From NCBI RefSeq assembly GCF_000511955.1, contig NZ_AZSU01000001.1, forward strand, positions 379,742 to 430,023: a DNA stretch of 50,282 nt, written 5' to 3'. A program made the position numbers and the translations under genes. Positions within the stretch are counted from its first letter, which is position 1; the number at the start of each line of letters is the position of its first letter. The notes beneath the pieces are model-generated. The model searched no databases and was not told the DNA's origin. It was given only the letters and a program-made list of their open reading frames with translations. The DNA is from [Clostridium] ultunense DSM 10521. GTDB taxonomy: Bacteria > Bacillota > Clostridia > Tissierellales > Tepidimicrobiaceae. This document shows positions 33,497 through 41,995 of the stretch, piece after piece.

Positions 33497-34464
33497 TGAT
33501 CAAGGGAAAAGCCAGGGCTCACGCAAATATTGCTTTAATCAAATACTGGGGAAAGAGAGATGATGAGTTGGTACTACCAATGAATAGTAGCCTTTCCCTT
33601 ACTTTAGATTGTTTTTATACAGAAACAGAGGTAATTTTTAATGATGATATTGAAAAAGACTATTTTTATTTGAATAATAATATCCAGGATGAAGCTGCCA
33701 CTAAAAAAGTAAGTGATTTTTTAGATCTGTTCCGTAATTCTGCAGGGATTAAGTCGTCAGCGATGGTGAAGAGTATTAATTATGTACCTACTGCTGCTGG
33801 ATTGGCTTCTTCTGCTTCGGGATTTGCTGCATTAGCAGCAGCTGCAAATGTGGCCAGTGGATTGAACCTAGATAATAAGGACTTGTCAATATATGCAAGA
33901 CAAGGTTCTGGTAGCGCAACAAGGAGTATTTATGGTGGTCTCGTGGAATGGAGAAGAGGAATATCAGGGAAAGATTCCTATGCGGTTCCCGTAGATGACG
34001 CTAAATGGGATATTGGAATGATTGTTGTAATAGTAAATCCAAAGGAAAAATTGATTTCTAGTCGTGAAGGGATGAAACGGACAGTGGAAACTTCACCTTT
34101 TTATACTAGTTGGGTGGAAAGTGCAGAAGAAGATTTAAAACAGATTAAAATTGCAATTAGTAAACGAGATTTTGAACAAATGGGGTTGATTGCTGAAAGG
34201 AATAGCCTAAAAATGCATGCTACCATGCTTGGGGCAAAGCCACCGTTATCCTATTGGGAGCCAGAGAGTGTTTTGGTAATGCAAATAGTACGTGAATTAA
34301 GAAAAGAGGGCATTCCCTGTTATTTTACTATGGATGCAGGACCTAATGTTAAAATACTTTGCAAGTTATCGGAAAGCTATAAAATAAAAGAAAGGCTAAC
34401 CCAATCCTTTCATGAGGAAAAAATAATCATAACTGGGCCAGGCCCGGGAGTTACTATTCTTTAA
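33493..34464 (+). CDS. mvaD: Diphosphomevalonate decarboxylase
   Basis: The 323-residue GHMP enzyme makes isopentenyl diphosphate from diphosphomevalonate. It shows ANIALIKYWGKRD (about 11-23), MNSSLSLTL, PTAAGLASSASGFAALAAA (ATP loop), ARQGSGSATRSIYGG, and YFTMDAGPNVKILC with the catalytic Asp. The start overlaps the mevalonate kinase stop, and phosphomevalonate kinase follows 15 bp later. The gene order kinase-decarboxylase-kinase is the usual Gram-positive one. Confidence 0.96.
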   Translation: MMIKGKARAHANIALIKYWGKRDDELVLPMNSSLSLTLDCFYTETEVIFNDDIEKDYFYLNNNIQDEAATKKVSDFLDLFRNSAGIKSSAMVKSINYVPTAAGLASSASGFAALAAAANVASGLNLDNKDLSIYARQGSGSATRSIYGGLVEWRRGISGKDSYAVPVDDAKWDIGMIVVIVNPKEKLISSREGMKRTVETSPFYTSWVESAEEDLKQIKIAISKRDFEQMGLIAERNSLKMHATMLGAKPPLSYWEPESVLVMQIVRELRKEGIPCYFTMDAGPNVKILCKLSESYKIKERLTQSFHEEKIIITGPGPGVTIL

Positions 34465-34479
34465 AAGGAGATGTGCAAT

Positions 34480-35574
34480 ATGATTAGAACCTATGCACCA
34501 GGTAAATTATTTATAGCTGGTGAATATGCAGTTGTTGAACCAGGTTATCCAGCAATTTTAGTGGCAGTTGATAAGGGTATTATAGTTTTATTAGAAGAAA
34601 TGTTGGAACGGGGGAGTATTAGTTCCTATGGCAATTTACCCAGATTCTGGTCAAGGGAAAATGGTAAACTGATCTTAGATAAAACTGATAGCCGTTTCTC
34701 TTATATAATATCTGCTATTAATATTGTTGAAACCTATGCCAAAGAGCAAGGTAAAGAATTAGACTATTATCGTTTAGAAGTAGCTAGTCAATTAGAAACT
34801 AATGAAGGAAAAAAATATGGATTGGGTTCTAGTGCTGCCATTATTGTGGCTACAATAAGGGCTTTATCTAAGCATTATGAACTTGGAGTATCAGATAAGG
34901 AGCTATTTAAACTATCTGCCTTAGCTAATTTAGCTATAAATAGCAATGGTTCCTGTGGTGATATTGCAGCCAGTGTTTACGGGGGCTGGATTGCTTACAC
35001 TACCTTTGATAGAAATTGGGTATTAGAACAACTTAAGGATAGTACAATTACTCAATTATTAAACAAACCATGGCCAAGCCTTTCCATTGAACCTTTAACA
35101 CCACCAGAAGGATTAAAATTAATTATCGGTTGGACAGGTGCTCCAGCTAGTACTTCTAATTTAGTAGCTCAAGTCAATGATAAGCGAGTTAAAAATAGTA
35201 TCTCCTATGAAAAATTTCTGTATGAGAGTAAAAAATGTGTAAATGAAATGATTATTGCTTTTAAAGAAAATAATATTAAAGAAATACAAAAACAAATCCA
35301 GATCAATCGACAACTCCTAGTTAATTTAGGTAACGAATTAGGTATCGTTATAGAAACGCCTTTATTAGCGAAACTATGTAATATAGCATCAAAATTCAAC
35401 GGCTATGCTAAATCATCTGGTGCTGGTGGAGGAGATTGTGGTATCGCTATTTTTCAAGATGATAAGTATTTGCTCCCATTGATAGATGAGTGGGAAAAAT
35501 CGGGAATAGCTTATTTACCATTGGAGGTATATGATGGGGATAGAAGTTTCAAATTTAGTATTAGAGAAATTTAA
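34480..35574 (+). CDS. mvaK2: Phosphomevalonate kinase
   Basis: The 364-residue GHMP kinase converts phosphomevalonate to diphosphomevalonate. Motifs are YAPGKLFIAGEYAVVEPGYP (about 4-23), KYGLGSSAAIIVATIRAL (ATP loop), NGSCGDIAASVYGG and KSSGAGGGDCGIAIF. AAAGGAG at 34464-34470 supports ATG 34480 over ATG 34471. It completes the three-enzyme set; the isomerase gene that often follows in Gram-positive operons is replaced by a coiled-coil gene. Confidence 0.95.
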   Translation: MIRTYAPGKLFIAGEYAVVEPGYPAILVAVDKGIIVLLEEMLERGSISSYGNLPRFWSRENGKLILDKTDSRFSYIISAINIVETYAKEQGKELDYYRLEVASQLETNEGKKYGLGSSAAIIVATIRALSKHYELGVSDKELFKLSALANLAINSNGSCGDIAASVYGGWIAYTTFDRNWVLEQLKDSTITQLLNKPWPSLSIEPLTPPEGLKLIIGWTGAPASTSNLVAQVNDKRVKNSISYEKFLYESKKCVNEMIIAFKENNIKEIQKQIQINRQLLVNLGNELGIVIETPLLAKLCNIASKFNGYAKSSGAGGGDCGIAIFQDDKYLLPLIDEWEKSGIAYLPLEVYDGDRSFKFSIREI

Positions 35575-35621
35575 TTTTGGAAATATCAATAATGAACTTA
35601 GTTCTTGGTAAGGAGGTTCTA

Positions 35622-36560
35622 ATGAGGGAATTAAATGAAAAATTGTTAAAGATAAAATCTGCCATGAGAGAAAAAGAAAGACTTCTTAGAATGCTAGATA
35701 ATGCAGAGGAACAGAAAAGAGTTTTAGAAAGAAAAAAAGCTCAGCTTTATGAAAAGTTAAAAAAAGAAGAACTAGACGTTGAAAAGCTTGAAAAAATATC
35801 TATTACTAATTTTATTAATACCATTACTGGGAGAAAGCTTGAAAAGTTAGAAAAAGAAAAGAAAGAAGCTGTTGCAGCAAAGTTAAAGTTTGATGCTGTA
35901 AATGAAGAACTTAAGAATTTAATAAATGGCATTGAAAGGATAGAAGGGAGTATATGGAAATTAAGTAATTTAGAAAGTGAGTACAATACTATAATAAATG
36001 AAAAGGAGAAATTTCTCATATTTACAGATGCTGAAATAGAAAACAGATTGGATAGAATAATAGAAGAAGAATCTTTTTTCATAGATAAGAAAAAGGAAAT
36101 TGAAGAAGCAATTATGGCTGGAAAAGAGCTTCTGGTTTCACTTAAGCAAGTTAGTAAAAACTTACAATCTGCAGGCGATTGGGGAACATGGGATATAATT
36201 GGCGGAGGCACGATTGTAACAATGGCTAAGCACTCAAGGATAGATCAGGCTAAAGCAGAAATATCTAAAACTCAATCATTGCTTTCAAGATTTCATAGAG
36301 AATTAGAAGATGTTGGTGGGAAGGTAGTTGACATTAATATAGAAATAGGCTCATTTTTAACTTTTGCAGATTTTTTCTTTGATGGAATATTTGCGGACTT
36401 GACAGTTCAGTCTAAAATTAGAGATGCAGAAGATAGGATAATGAATACAACAAATAAAGTTAATGGCATAATGAGAAGATTAGAAGTAGAACTTGATGAG
36501 ACTATTAGGACAATTGAAGATTTGAATAATGAAAGATTAAATATTATTGAACAGGCTTAA
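35622..36560 (+). CDS. Coiled-coil protein of unknown function
   Basis: The 312-residue protein is dominated by long charged heptad-type helices (about 1-110 and 120-185). A short glycine/tryptophan segment, GDWGTWDIIGGGTIVTMAKH (about 197-216), follows, then more helix. It has no signal peptide. The hydrophobic glycine-rich turn between two coiled coils could insert into or touch a membrane. AAGGAGG selects ATG 35622, 47 bp after phosphomevalonate kinase in the same direction. I do not recognise an annotated function. Confidence 0.7.
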   Translation: MRELNEKLLKIKSAMREKERLLRMLDNAEEQKRVLERKKAQLYEKLKKEELDVEKLEKISITNFINTITGRKLEKLEKEKKEAVAAKLKFDAVNEELKNLINGIERIEGSIWKLSNLESEYNTIINEKEKFLIFTDAEIENRLDRIIEEESFFIDKKKEIEEAIMAGKELLVSLKQVSKNLQSAGDWGTWDIIGGGTIVTMAKHSRIDQAKAEISKTQSLLSRFHRELEDVGGKVVDINIEIGSFLTFADFFFDGIFADLTVQSKIRDAEDRIMNTTNKVNGIMRRLEVELDETIRTIEDLNNERLNIIEQA

Positions 36561-36690
36561 AGTATAGGAAAAAGATGACGGAGATAAATGATACAATGAT
36601 ACCGTCAATTAAAATGATAAAATTTATAATTACTGTATATCCTTAGATTTATGTGTCTTAGTTTTGTTTTTAAACTTTAGTGGCAGTTTC

Positions 36691-36834
36691 CGGCATATTT
36701 ATAAAGAACGGCATCTCCGATTCGAGATTTGGAAAATATCCAGACCCGGGAGAAAAATGGCTGCGAAGATGGCTATCGCTAAAATACGCAGCCAGGCGAT
36801 TTTTCTCCACAAAAGCAAGGAATATCTTTATAGG
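36691..36834. repeat. GC-richer, heavily palindromic intergenic element
   Basis: This part of the 319-bp gap between the coiled-coil gene and sufU is visibly richer in G and C than its surroundings and folds on itself. An outer stem joins TATAAAGA (36700-36707) and TCTTTATA (36825-36832). Inside are ATCTC/GAGAT (36713-36717, 36724-36728) and a 17-bp stem, 36749-36765 with 36787-36808, interrupted by a 4-base bulge. Both strands carry short open frames (one of 46 codons on minus, 36810-36670), probably by-products. It resembles a mobile palindromic repeat or structured RNA. The rest of the gap is plain AT-rich sequence. Confidence 0.65.
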
Positions 36835-36879
36835 ACTCAACTCAATATTATGACATATTATTTACAATTTGTGCTATTA

Positions 36880-37314
36880 TTATAAATCTGAAATAGCTTC
36901 CTTCAATGTATGCCAGGCTAGTACCGCACATTTTACCCTAGCAGGCATATTGGAAATATTCTGGAGGACAATGGCATCTTCCAATATTTCTAATTCTTCT
37001 TCATCAGTTACTTCTTTTTTTATCATTCCTATGAAAGTTTCTACTAGATTTAATGCTTCTTCTATGGTAGTACCCTTTATTAAATCTATCATCATAGAAG
37101 TAGATGCTTGTGATATAGCACAGCCTACACCTGTAAAGGAGGCATCTTCTATTATACTTCCATTAAGTTTTAATTCTAAAGTAATATCATCTCCACAACT
37201 AGGGTTATGACCTTTTTCTGTAATATCAGGATTTTGGAGATGCTTTTCATTATGTCCACTTCTATTATGCTCCATAATAAGCTGAGTATATATTGAATTA
37301 AGATCCATAGCCAA
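36880..37314 (-). CDS. sufU: Iron-sulfur assembly protein SufU
   Basis: The 144-residue zinc protein accepts sulfur from SufS. It has the three cysteines and aspartate of SufU: C40 and D42 in NPSCGDD, C65 in GVGC and C129 in RVKC, and the typical insertion between the second and third cysteine. AAGGA six bases upstream favours TTG 37314; ATG 37308 is the alternative. It overlaps the sufS end by 17 bp and is last in sufCBDSU. Confidence 0.95.
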   Translation of the reverse strand: MAMDLNSIYTQLIMEHNRSGHNEKHLQNPDITEKGHNPSCGDDITLELKLNGSIIEDASFTGVGCAISQASTSMMIDLIKGTTIEEALNLVETFIGMIKKEVTDEEELEILEDAIVLQNISNMPARVKCAVLAWHTLKEAISDL

Positions 37315-38536
37315 ACCACTTCCTTACGTTTTTTATTCCTTCAATAAATTGGTCTATATCTTCCTTTGTATTATAGAGATAAAAGCTAACTCTAGAAGTA
37401 GCAGGAACATCCAAATATCTCATAAGGGGTTGGGCACAGTGATGGCCTGCTCTAATTGCTATTCCATAGGAGTCTAGTATAGTTGCAATATCATGAGGGT
37501 GGATGTTATCAATAGTGAAGGAAATTATCCCACCTCTCATTTCTAAGGTCTTTGGACCTTGTATGTCTATATAAGGTAAGTTTAACATTTTATCTAAGGC
37601 ATATTCTGTTAGCATTTTTTCATGTTCTTTAATTTTGTCTATTCCAACTTTTTCTAAATATTCAATAGCTGCCTTAAGGCCTACAGCCCCTTCTACATTT
37701 TGGGTTCCAGCTTCAAATTTGTAAGGTAGGGGAGCGAAGGTAGCTTCTTGTTCATAAACGTATTCTATCATATCTCCCCCCATCATAAAGGGAGGCATTT
37801 TTTCTAATAATTCTTTTTTCCCATATAATACACCAATTCCCATAGGACCAAGCATTTTATGAGCAGAAAAAACAAAAAAATCTGCATGGATTTTTTGAAC
37901 ATCTACTTTCATATGGGGAGTGCTTTGAGCTCCATCTACCACAACTACAGCTCCCATTTTATGGGCATAATCTATTATTTCTTCAATTGGATAAATAGTC
38001 CCTAGAGCGTTAGACATATGGGCGATACTTACTATTTTTGTTTTTGTTGTAATTTTATTTTTTATTTCATCTAAAGTAAGTCTACTTTCTTCATTTAAAT
38101 ACATATATTTTAATATGGCTTTTTTCTCTTTTGCTATCCTTTGCCATGGAAGTATATTGCTATGGTGTTCTGATATGGACAATACAATTTCATCTCTTTC
38201 ATTGATAAATTCCTTTCCATAGGAATAGGCAATCAAATTTAATGACTCGGTAGTATTTCTTGTAAAGATGATTTCATTTATATATTTAGCATTTATAAAT
38301 TTTTTAACCTTTTCCTTAGCTAAATCATAGGCTTCTGTTGCTGATATGCTTAGCTTATGTGTTCCTCTATGAGGATTACCATGAGATAGATTATTATATT
38401 CATCCATAGCTTTAATAACTTGAAGGGGCTTTTGTGTAGTAGCCCCGTTATCCAAATATACTAATCTATTACCATGAATTTTTTGGTTAAATATTGAAAA
38501 GTCATTTTTGATTTCTTCTGGATTAATTTTTACCAT
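37298..38536 (-). CDS. sufS: Cysteine desulfurase SufS
   Basis: The 412-residue PLP enzyme takes sulfur from cysteine. It has the PLP lysine K227 (FSAHKMLGP), the SEHHSN loop (122-127), DGAQS (201-205) and catalytic C367 in RAGHHCAQP. AGGAGG selects ATG 38536, inside the end of sufD (14-bp overlap). It works with SufU as persulfide carrier and SufBCD as scaffold. Confidence 0.97.
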   Translation of the reverse strand: MVKINPEEIKNDFSIFNQKIHGNRLVYLDNGATTQKPLQVIKAMDEYNNLSHGNPHRGTHKLSISATEAYDLAKEKVKKFINAKYINEIIFTRNTTESLNLIAYSYGKEFINERDEIVLSISEHHSNILPWQRIAKEKKAILKYMYLNEESRLTLDEIKNKITTKTKIVSIAHMSNALGTIYPIEEIIDYAHKMGAVVVVDGAQSTPHMKVDVQKIHADFFVFSAHKMLGPMGIGVLYGKKELLEKMPPFMMGGDMIEYVYEQEATFAPLPYKFEAGTQNVEGAVGLKAAIEYLEKVGIDKIKEHEKMLTEYALDKMLNLPYIDIQGPKTLEMRGGIISFTIDNIHPHDIATILDSYGIAIRAGHHCAQPLMRYLDVPATSRVSFYLYNTKEDIDQFIEGIKNVRKWFGYGS

Positions 38537-39587
38537 CCATAAGCCTCCTTTCAACTTCATCAACTACTATATTACGATAAATTTCATAAGGAATTCTATC
38601 AATTATTGGTCTAAAGGAGGCCTCAACAATTAATTTTTTTGCTTCTCTTTCCTCTAAGCCTCTACTCATAAGATAGAAAAGTTTATTTTCATTAATTTGC
38701 CCAGCACTTGCAGCGTGTTCTCCTTCTACGTCATCTTCATGGCATAATAGGGCAGGGATTGAGTCGGATTTCACAGTCGGGTCCAATAGTATTACATATT
38801 CTTCTTCTATCCCTTTAGAAAGTCTAGCTCCTTTTTTAAAATCTAGATTTCCTTTGAATACCTTTTTAGCATGATCCATAAGGACACCTTTAGTTTCAAT
38901 ATTACTAATACTTCTGGGACCCTTATGAATCATGGAATATTCTAGATCTATTTTTCTCTTTCCATCTCCTAAATATATAGAGGAAAGGTTGGCTTCACTA
39001 GCCTCAGCTTCTAAAAAATTTGAATAATTGGAACTGCTAATGCCACTACCTAATTCGATTGAAATCCAATTTACCTGTCCTTGTCCCTTTACAATAGCAA
39101 TATTTGAATCAAAATTATGGGATATATCATTCATTCTTTGAACTTTTATTATATTGATTATTGAGTTCTCTTTTGCGTAAATTTTAGTAAGGCCATTGTG
39201 GAAAGCTCCTACTTTTTCAGAAGAAGTATAATCCATAATAATGGTCCCTTCACTTCCTTTTTCAGCCACTATAATATTTTGATTTATAACAACAGGGTTT
39301 TCTTCATCCATATCAAATTCAATTTTAATAGGGCTTTCTACTTTAACATCCTTAGGAATATAGAATATAATTCCACTATTATAGGATTCTTCTGCAAGGG
39401 ATGTAAATTTTTCTCCTACCCCTTGAAATTCTTTAGTATTTAGATAGTCAAATATAATTTCATTAATACCTTTGGTGATTTTTTCTAGAACTACTCCTTC
39501 AGGGAGTTTAGTTTCCGATTTTAGATAATCTTTTTTATAATCTATTATATTAGGAAATATAAAGTTTTCTTTATCTATTATTTTCAT
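38523..39587 (-). CDS. sufD: Fe-S scaffold subunit SufD
   Basis: The 354-residue protein is a SufB paralogue with a right-handed beta-helix and helical C-terminus. CHEDDVEGEHAASAGQINENKLFYLMSRGL (split over about 285-315) is the diagnostic block with the conserved histidine. AGGTGGG selects ATG 39587 over TTG 39605. The SufBC2D complex builds clusters on the SufB-SufD interface. Confidence 0.96.
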   Translation of the reverse strand: MKIIDKENFIFPNIIDYKKDYLKSETKLPEGVVLEKITKGINEIIFDYLNTKEFQGVGEKFTSLAEESYNSGIIFYIPKDVKVESPIKIEFDMDEENPVVINQNIIVAEKGSEGTIIMDYTSSEKVGAFHNGLTKIYAKENSIINIIKVQRMNDISHNFDSNIAIVKGQGQVNWISIELGSGISSSNYSNFLEAEASEANLSSIYLGDGKRKIDLEYSMIHKGPRSISNIETKGVLMDHAKKVFKGNLDFKKGARLSKGIEEEYVILLDPTVKSDSIPALLCHEDDVEGEHAASAGQINENKLFYLMSRGLEEREAKKLIVEASFRPIIDRIPYEIYRNIVVDEVERRLMDGKN

Positions 39588-39597
39588 TTTATCCCAC

Positions 39598-41004
39598 CTA
39601 TCCAATAGAGCCTTCTAGCTCGATATTTATTAAGTTATTCAACTCAACAGCATATTCTAATGGAAGTTCTTTGGTTATAGGTTCTACAAAACCTCTAACT
39701 ATCATAGCTTTTGCTTCTTCTTCATTTATTCCTCTACTCATAAGATAAAATATAGCTTCATCGCTAATTCTGCCTATTTTAGCTTCGTGGCCTATATCTA
39801 TATTATCATTATCCAATTTTATTACCGGCACTGTATCAGATGCTGATTCATTATCCAACATCAAGGATTCACAGGAAACTGTAGACTTACAGCCATAAGC
39901 ATCTGGAGTTACTTTAAGTAGCCCCCTATAAAAGGCATGCCCACCATTTTTAGAAATGGACTTTGAATTTATGGAGGAAATAGTATGAGGGGCAGCATGA
40001 ACAACTTTGGTTCCAGTATCTAGATATTGTCCAGTAGATGCAAAGGTTACTCCAGTAAACTCTGATTTTGCTCCTTCTCCTTTTAATATACTCATAGGGT
40101 ATAACATGGTAACTTTAGATCCAAAAGAACCAGAAATCCACTCGATAGTTCCGTTTTTATCTACTATAGCTCTTTTAGTGTTTAAATTATACATATTTCT
40201 AGACCAGTTTTCTATAGTACTATATCTTAACCTGGCATTTTCCCGTACATATAGCTCTACACAACCGGCATGGAGATTTGTAACTCTGTATTGAGGTGCA
40301 GAACATCCTTCTATAAAATGAAGATTTGCTCCTTTTTCTACAATTATTAAAGTATGCTCAAATTGTCCGGCGCCTGGTGCATTTAACCTAAAATAGGATT
40401 GAAGAGGAATGTCTACATTTACACCTTCAGGAACATAAACGAAAGAACCTCCAGACCAAACAGCTCCATGTAAAGCAGCAAATTTATGATCATTAGGAGG
40501 AATTAATTGCATGAAATGCTCTCTAACTATATCTTCATATTGGTGAAGAGCAGTTTCCATATCTGTATATATAACTCCTTGGTCTACTAACTCCTGTTTA
40601 ATATTGTGATATACAATCTCTGAATCATATTGAGCACCTACTCCTGCTAAGGATTCCCTTTCTGCTTGAGGAATTCCAAGCAGTTCAAAGGTTTTCTTTA
40701 TATCTTCTGGCACATCATCCCAGCTATCTCCCATATCTGCATCAGGTCTAACATAGGTAATTATATTATCCATATCTAGGCCAGATAAATCAGCACCCCA
40801 TGTTGGAACTGGTTTACTACTATATATTTCTAAGGATTTAAGCCTAAAATCGGTCATCCATTTTGGTTCATCTTTTTCTTTAGAAATTTCGATTATTATC
40901 TCTGGAGTTAATCCTTTATCCGATTTGTATCTGTAGGTAAACTTATTTTTAATATCATAAATACCTCTATCTACGTCTTCAATATAAGTTTTTCTTCTTT
41001 CCAA
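39598..41004 (-). CDS. sufB: Fe-S scaffold subunit SufB
   Basis: The roughly 468-residue scaffold is highly conserved: GVGAQYDSE, PPNDHKFAALHGAVWSGG, GYVPEGV-like FVYVPEGVNV, NLHAGCVELYV, and CESLMLDNESASDTVPVI followed by GHEAKIGRISDEAIFYLMSRG. GAGGTG six bases upstream supports TTG 41004; a GTG at 41013 would add three residues. It lies between sufC and sufD with gaps of about 10-14 bp. Confidence 0.97.
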   Translation of the reverse strand: MERRKTYIEDVDRGIYDIKNKFTYRYKSDKGLTPEIIIEISKEKDEPKWMTDFRLKSLEIYSSKPVPTWGADLSGLDMDNIITYVRPDADMGDSWDDVPEDIKKTFELLGIPQAERESLAGVGAQYDSEIVYHNIKQELVDQGVIYTDMETALHQYEDIVREHFMQLIPPNDHKFAALHGAVWSGGSFVYVPEGVNVDIPLQSYFRLNAPGAGQFEHTLIIVEKGANLHFIEGCSAPQYRVTNLHAGCVELYVRENARLRYSTIENWSRNMYNLNTKRAIVDKNGTIEWISGSFGSKVTMLYPMSILKGEGAKSEFTGVTFASTGQYLDTGTKVVHAAPHTISSINSKSISKNGGHAFYRGLLKVTPDAYGCKSTVSCESLMLDNESASDTVPVIKLDNDNIDIGHEAKIGRISDEAIFYLMSRGINEEEAKAMIVRGFVEPITKELPLEYAVELNNLINIELEGSIG

Positions 41005-41018
41005 ATTGCTCACCTCTA

Positions 41019-41771
41019 TTAATTAGAATATTTTGTCCTTATATTTTCATATCCTCTTTCATCGATTTCTTTTGCTAGTTCTATTCCACCGGTTTTAACA
41101 ATTTTTCCATCTAAGAGAATATGAACAAAATCAGGTTTAAGATAATCTAATAACTTGTTATAATGGGTTATTACTAAAATAGATTTTTTATCATCTTGAA
41201 CTCTTTTAACCCCTTCAGCTACTATACTTATAGCATCAACATCAAGGCCTGAATCCGTTTCGTCCAATATGGCCAGTTTAGGTTCAAGCACTGACATTTG
41301 AAGAATTTCATTTTTCTTCTTTTCGCCACCGGAAAATCCTTGATTTAAATATCTAGAAGCATATTCTTCTTCCATTTCCAATAGATCCATTTTTTCTTTT
41401 AATAGTTTTTTAAAGGCTATAACTCCATGAAACTTTCCAGTCACTGAAGTTTTAGCAGTTCTTAAAAACTCTTCTACTGTAACCCCAGGTATTTCCTCTG
41501 GATATTGGAAAGATAGAAATATTCCTCTTTTAGCTCTTTCATCTGCCCTAAGGTCATTAATCAATTCACCATTGAAGATTATGTCACCTTCTGCAATTTC
41601 ATATTTAGGATGTCCCATTAGGGTATAGGCTAAAGTAGATTTTCCACTTCCATTGGGCCCCATGAGAATATGGATTTCTCCTTCATTAATTTGAAGATTA
41701 AGGCCTTTTAGTATTTCTTTGTCCTCTATATTTATCTTTAAATTTTTTACATTTAATAGATTTTTTGTCAT
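41019..41771 (-). CDS. sufC: Suf ATPase SufC
   Basis: The 250-residue ABC-type ATPase has Walker [10 protein letters not shown] (38-46), [13 protein letters not shown] signature and [15 protein letters not shown] Walker B with the Suf-specific extended D-loop. It drives shape change of the SufBC2D scaffold and is not a transporter. AAAGGAG selects ATG 41771. It is the first gene of sufCBDSU. Confidence 0.97.
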   Translation of the reverse strand: MTKNLLNVKNLKINIEDKEILKGLNLQINEGEIHILMGPNGSGKSTLAYTLMGHPKYEIAEGDIIFNGELINDLRADERAKRGIFLSFQYPEEIPGVTVEEFLRTAKTSVTGKFHGVIAFKKLLKEKMDLLEMEEEYASRYLNQGFSGGEKKKNEILQMSVLEPKLAILDETDSGLDVDAISIVAEGVKRVQDDKKSILVITHYNKLLDYLKPDFVHILLDGKIVKTGGIELAKEIDERGYENIRTKYSN

Positions 41772-41826
41772 AGACACTCTCCTTTGCAAATAATAATCTT
41801 TAGTAGATGATAACTATTCTCAATAC

Positions 41827-41868
41827 AGTATACCATAATTTTTGAAAAAAACCTACCATTTTACTAGG
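41827..41868 (-). promoter_or_regulatory. suf operon promoter and possible operator
   Basis: On the minus strand TGGTATACT (41835-41827) is an extended -10. A dyad CCTA-N9-TAGG (41852-41868) sits where the -35 would be. It could bind an iron- or Fe-S-responsive repressor; the factor is not identifiable. Confidence 0.45.
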
Positions 41869-41947
41869 ATATAATAATTTTTTAAAAATTAGGATGAAAT
41901 CAGAGAATTATAACGAAAGAATCCAATATAGTTTTTTAAAAAAAGGA

Positions 41948-41956
41948 TGGTATAAT
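41948..41956 (+). promoter_or_regulatory. Extended -10 promoter for queG
   Basis: TGGTATAAT lies 40 bp before the queG start, divergent from the suf promoter. Confidence 0.55.
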
Positions 41957-41995
41957 ATATTTAGAAAGGAAAAAGTATTAGAATAGGAGTTGTTT

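Noticed and set aside
33115-33522. 135-codon minus-strand frame
   Set aside because: It is antisense to mevalonate kinase, and its serine/proline-rich composition is that of a shadow frame.
36664-36885. 73-codon plus-strand frame in the palindromic element
   Set aside because: It follows the stems of the GC-richer repeat, overlaps an equally open minus-strand frame and has no ribosome site; the nucleotide element explains it.
36869-37210. 113-codon plus-strand frame
   Set aside because: It is antisense to sufU, which has all catalytic cysteines.
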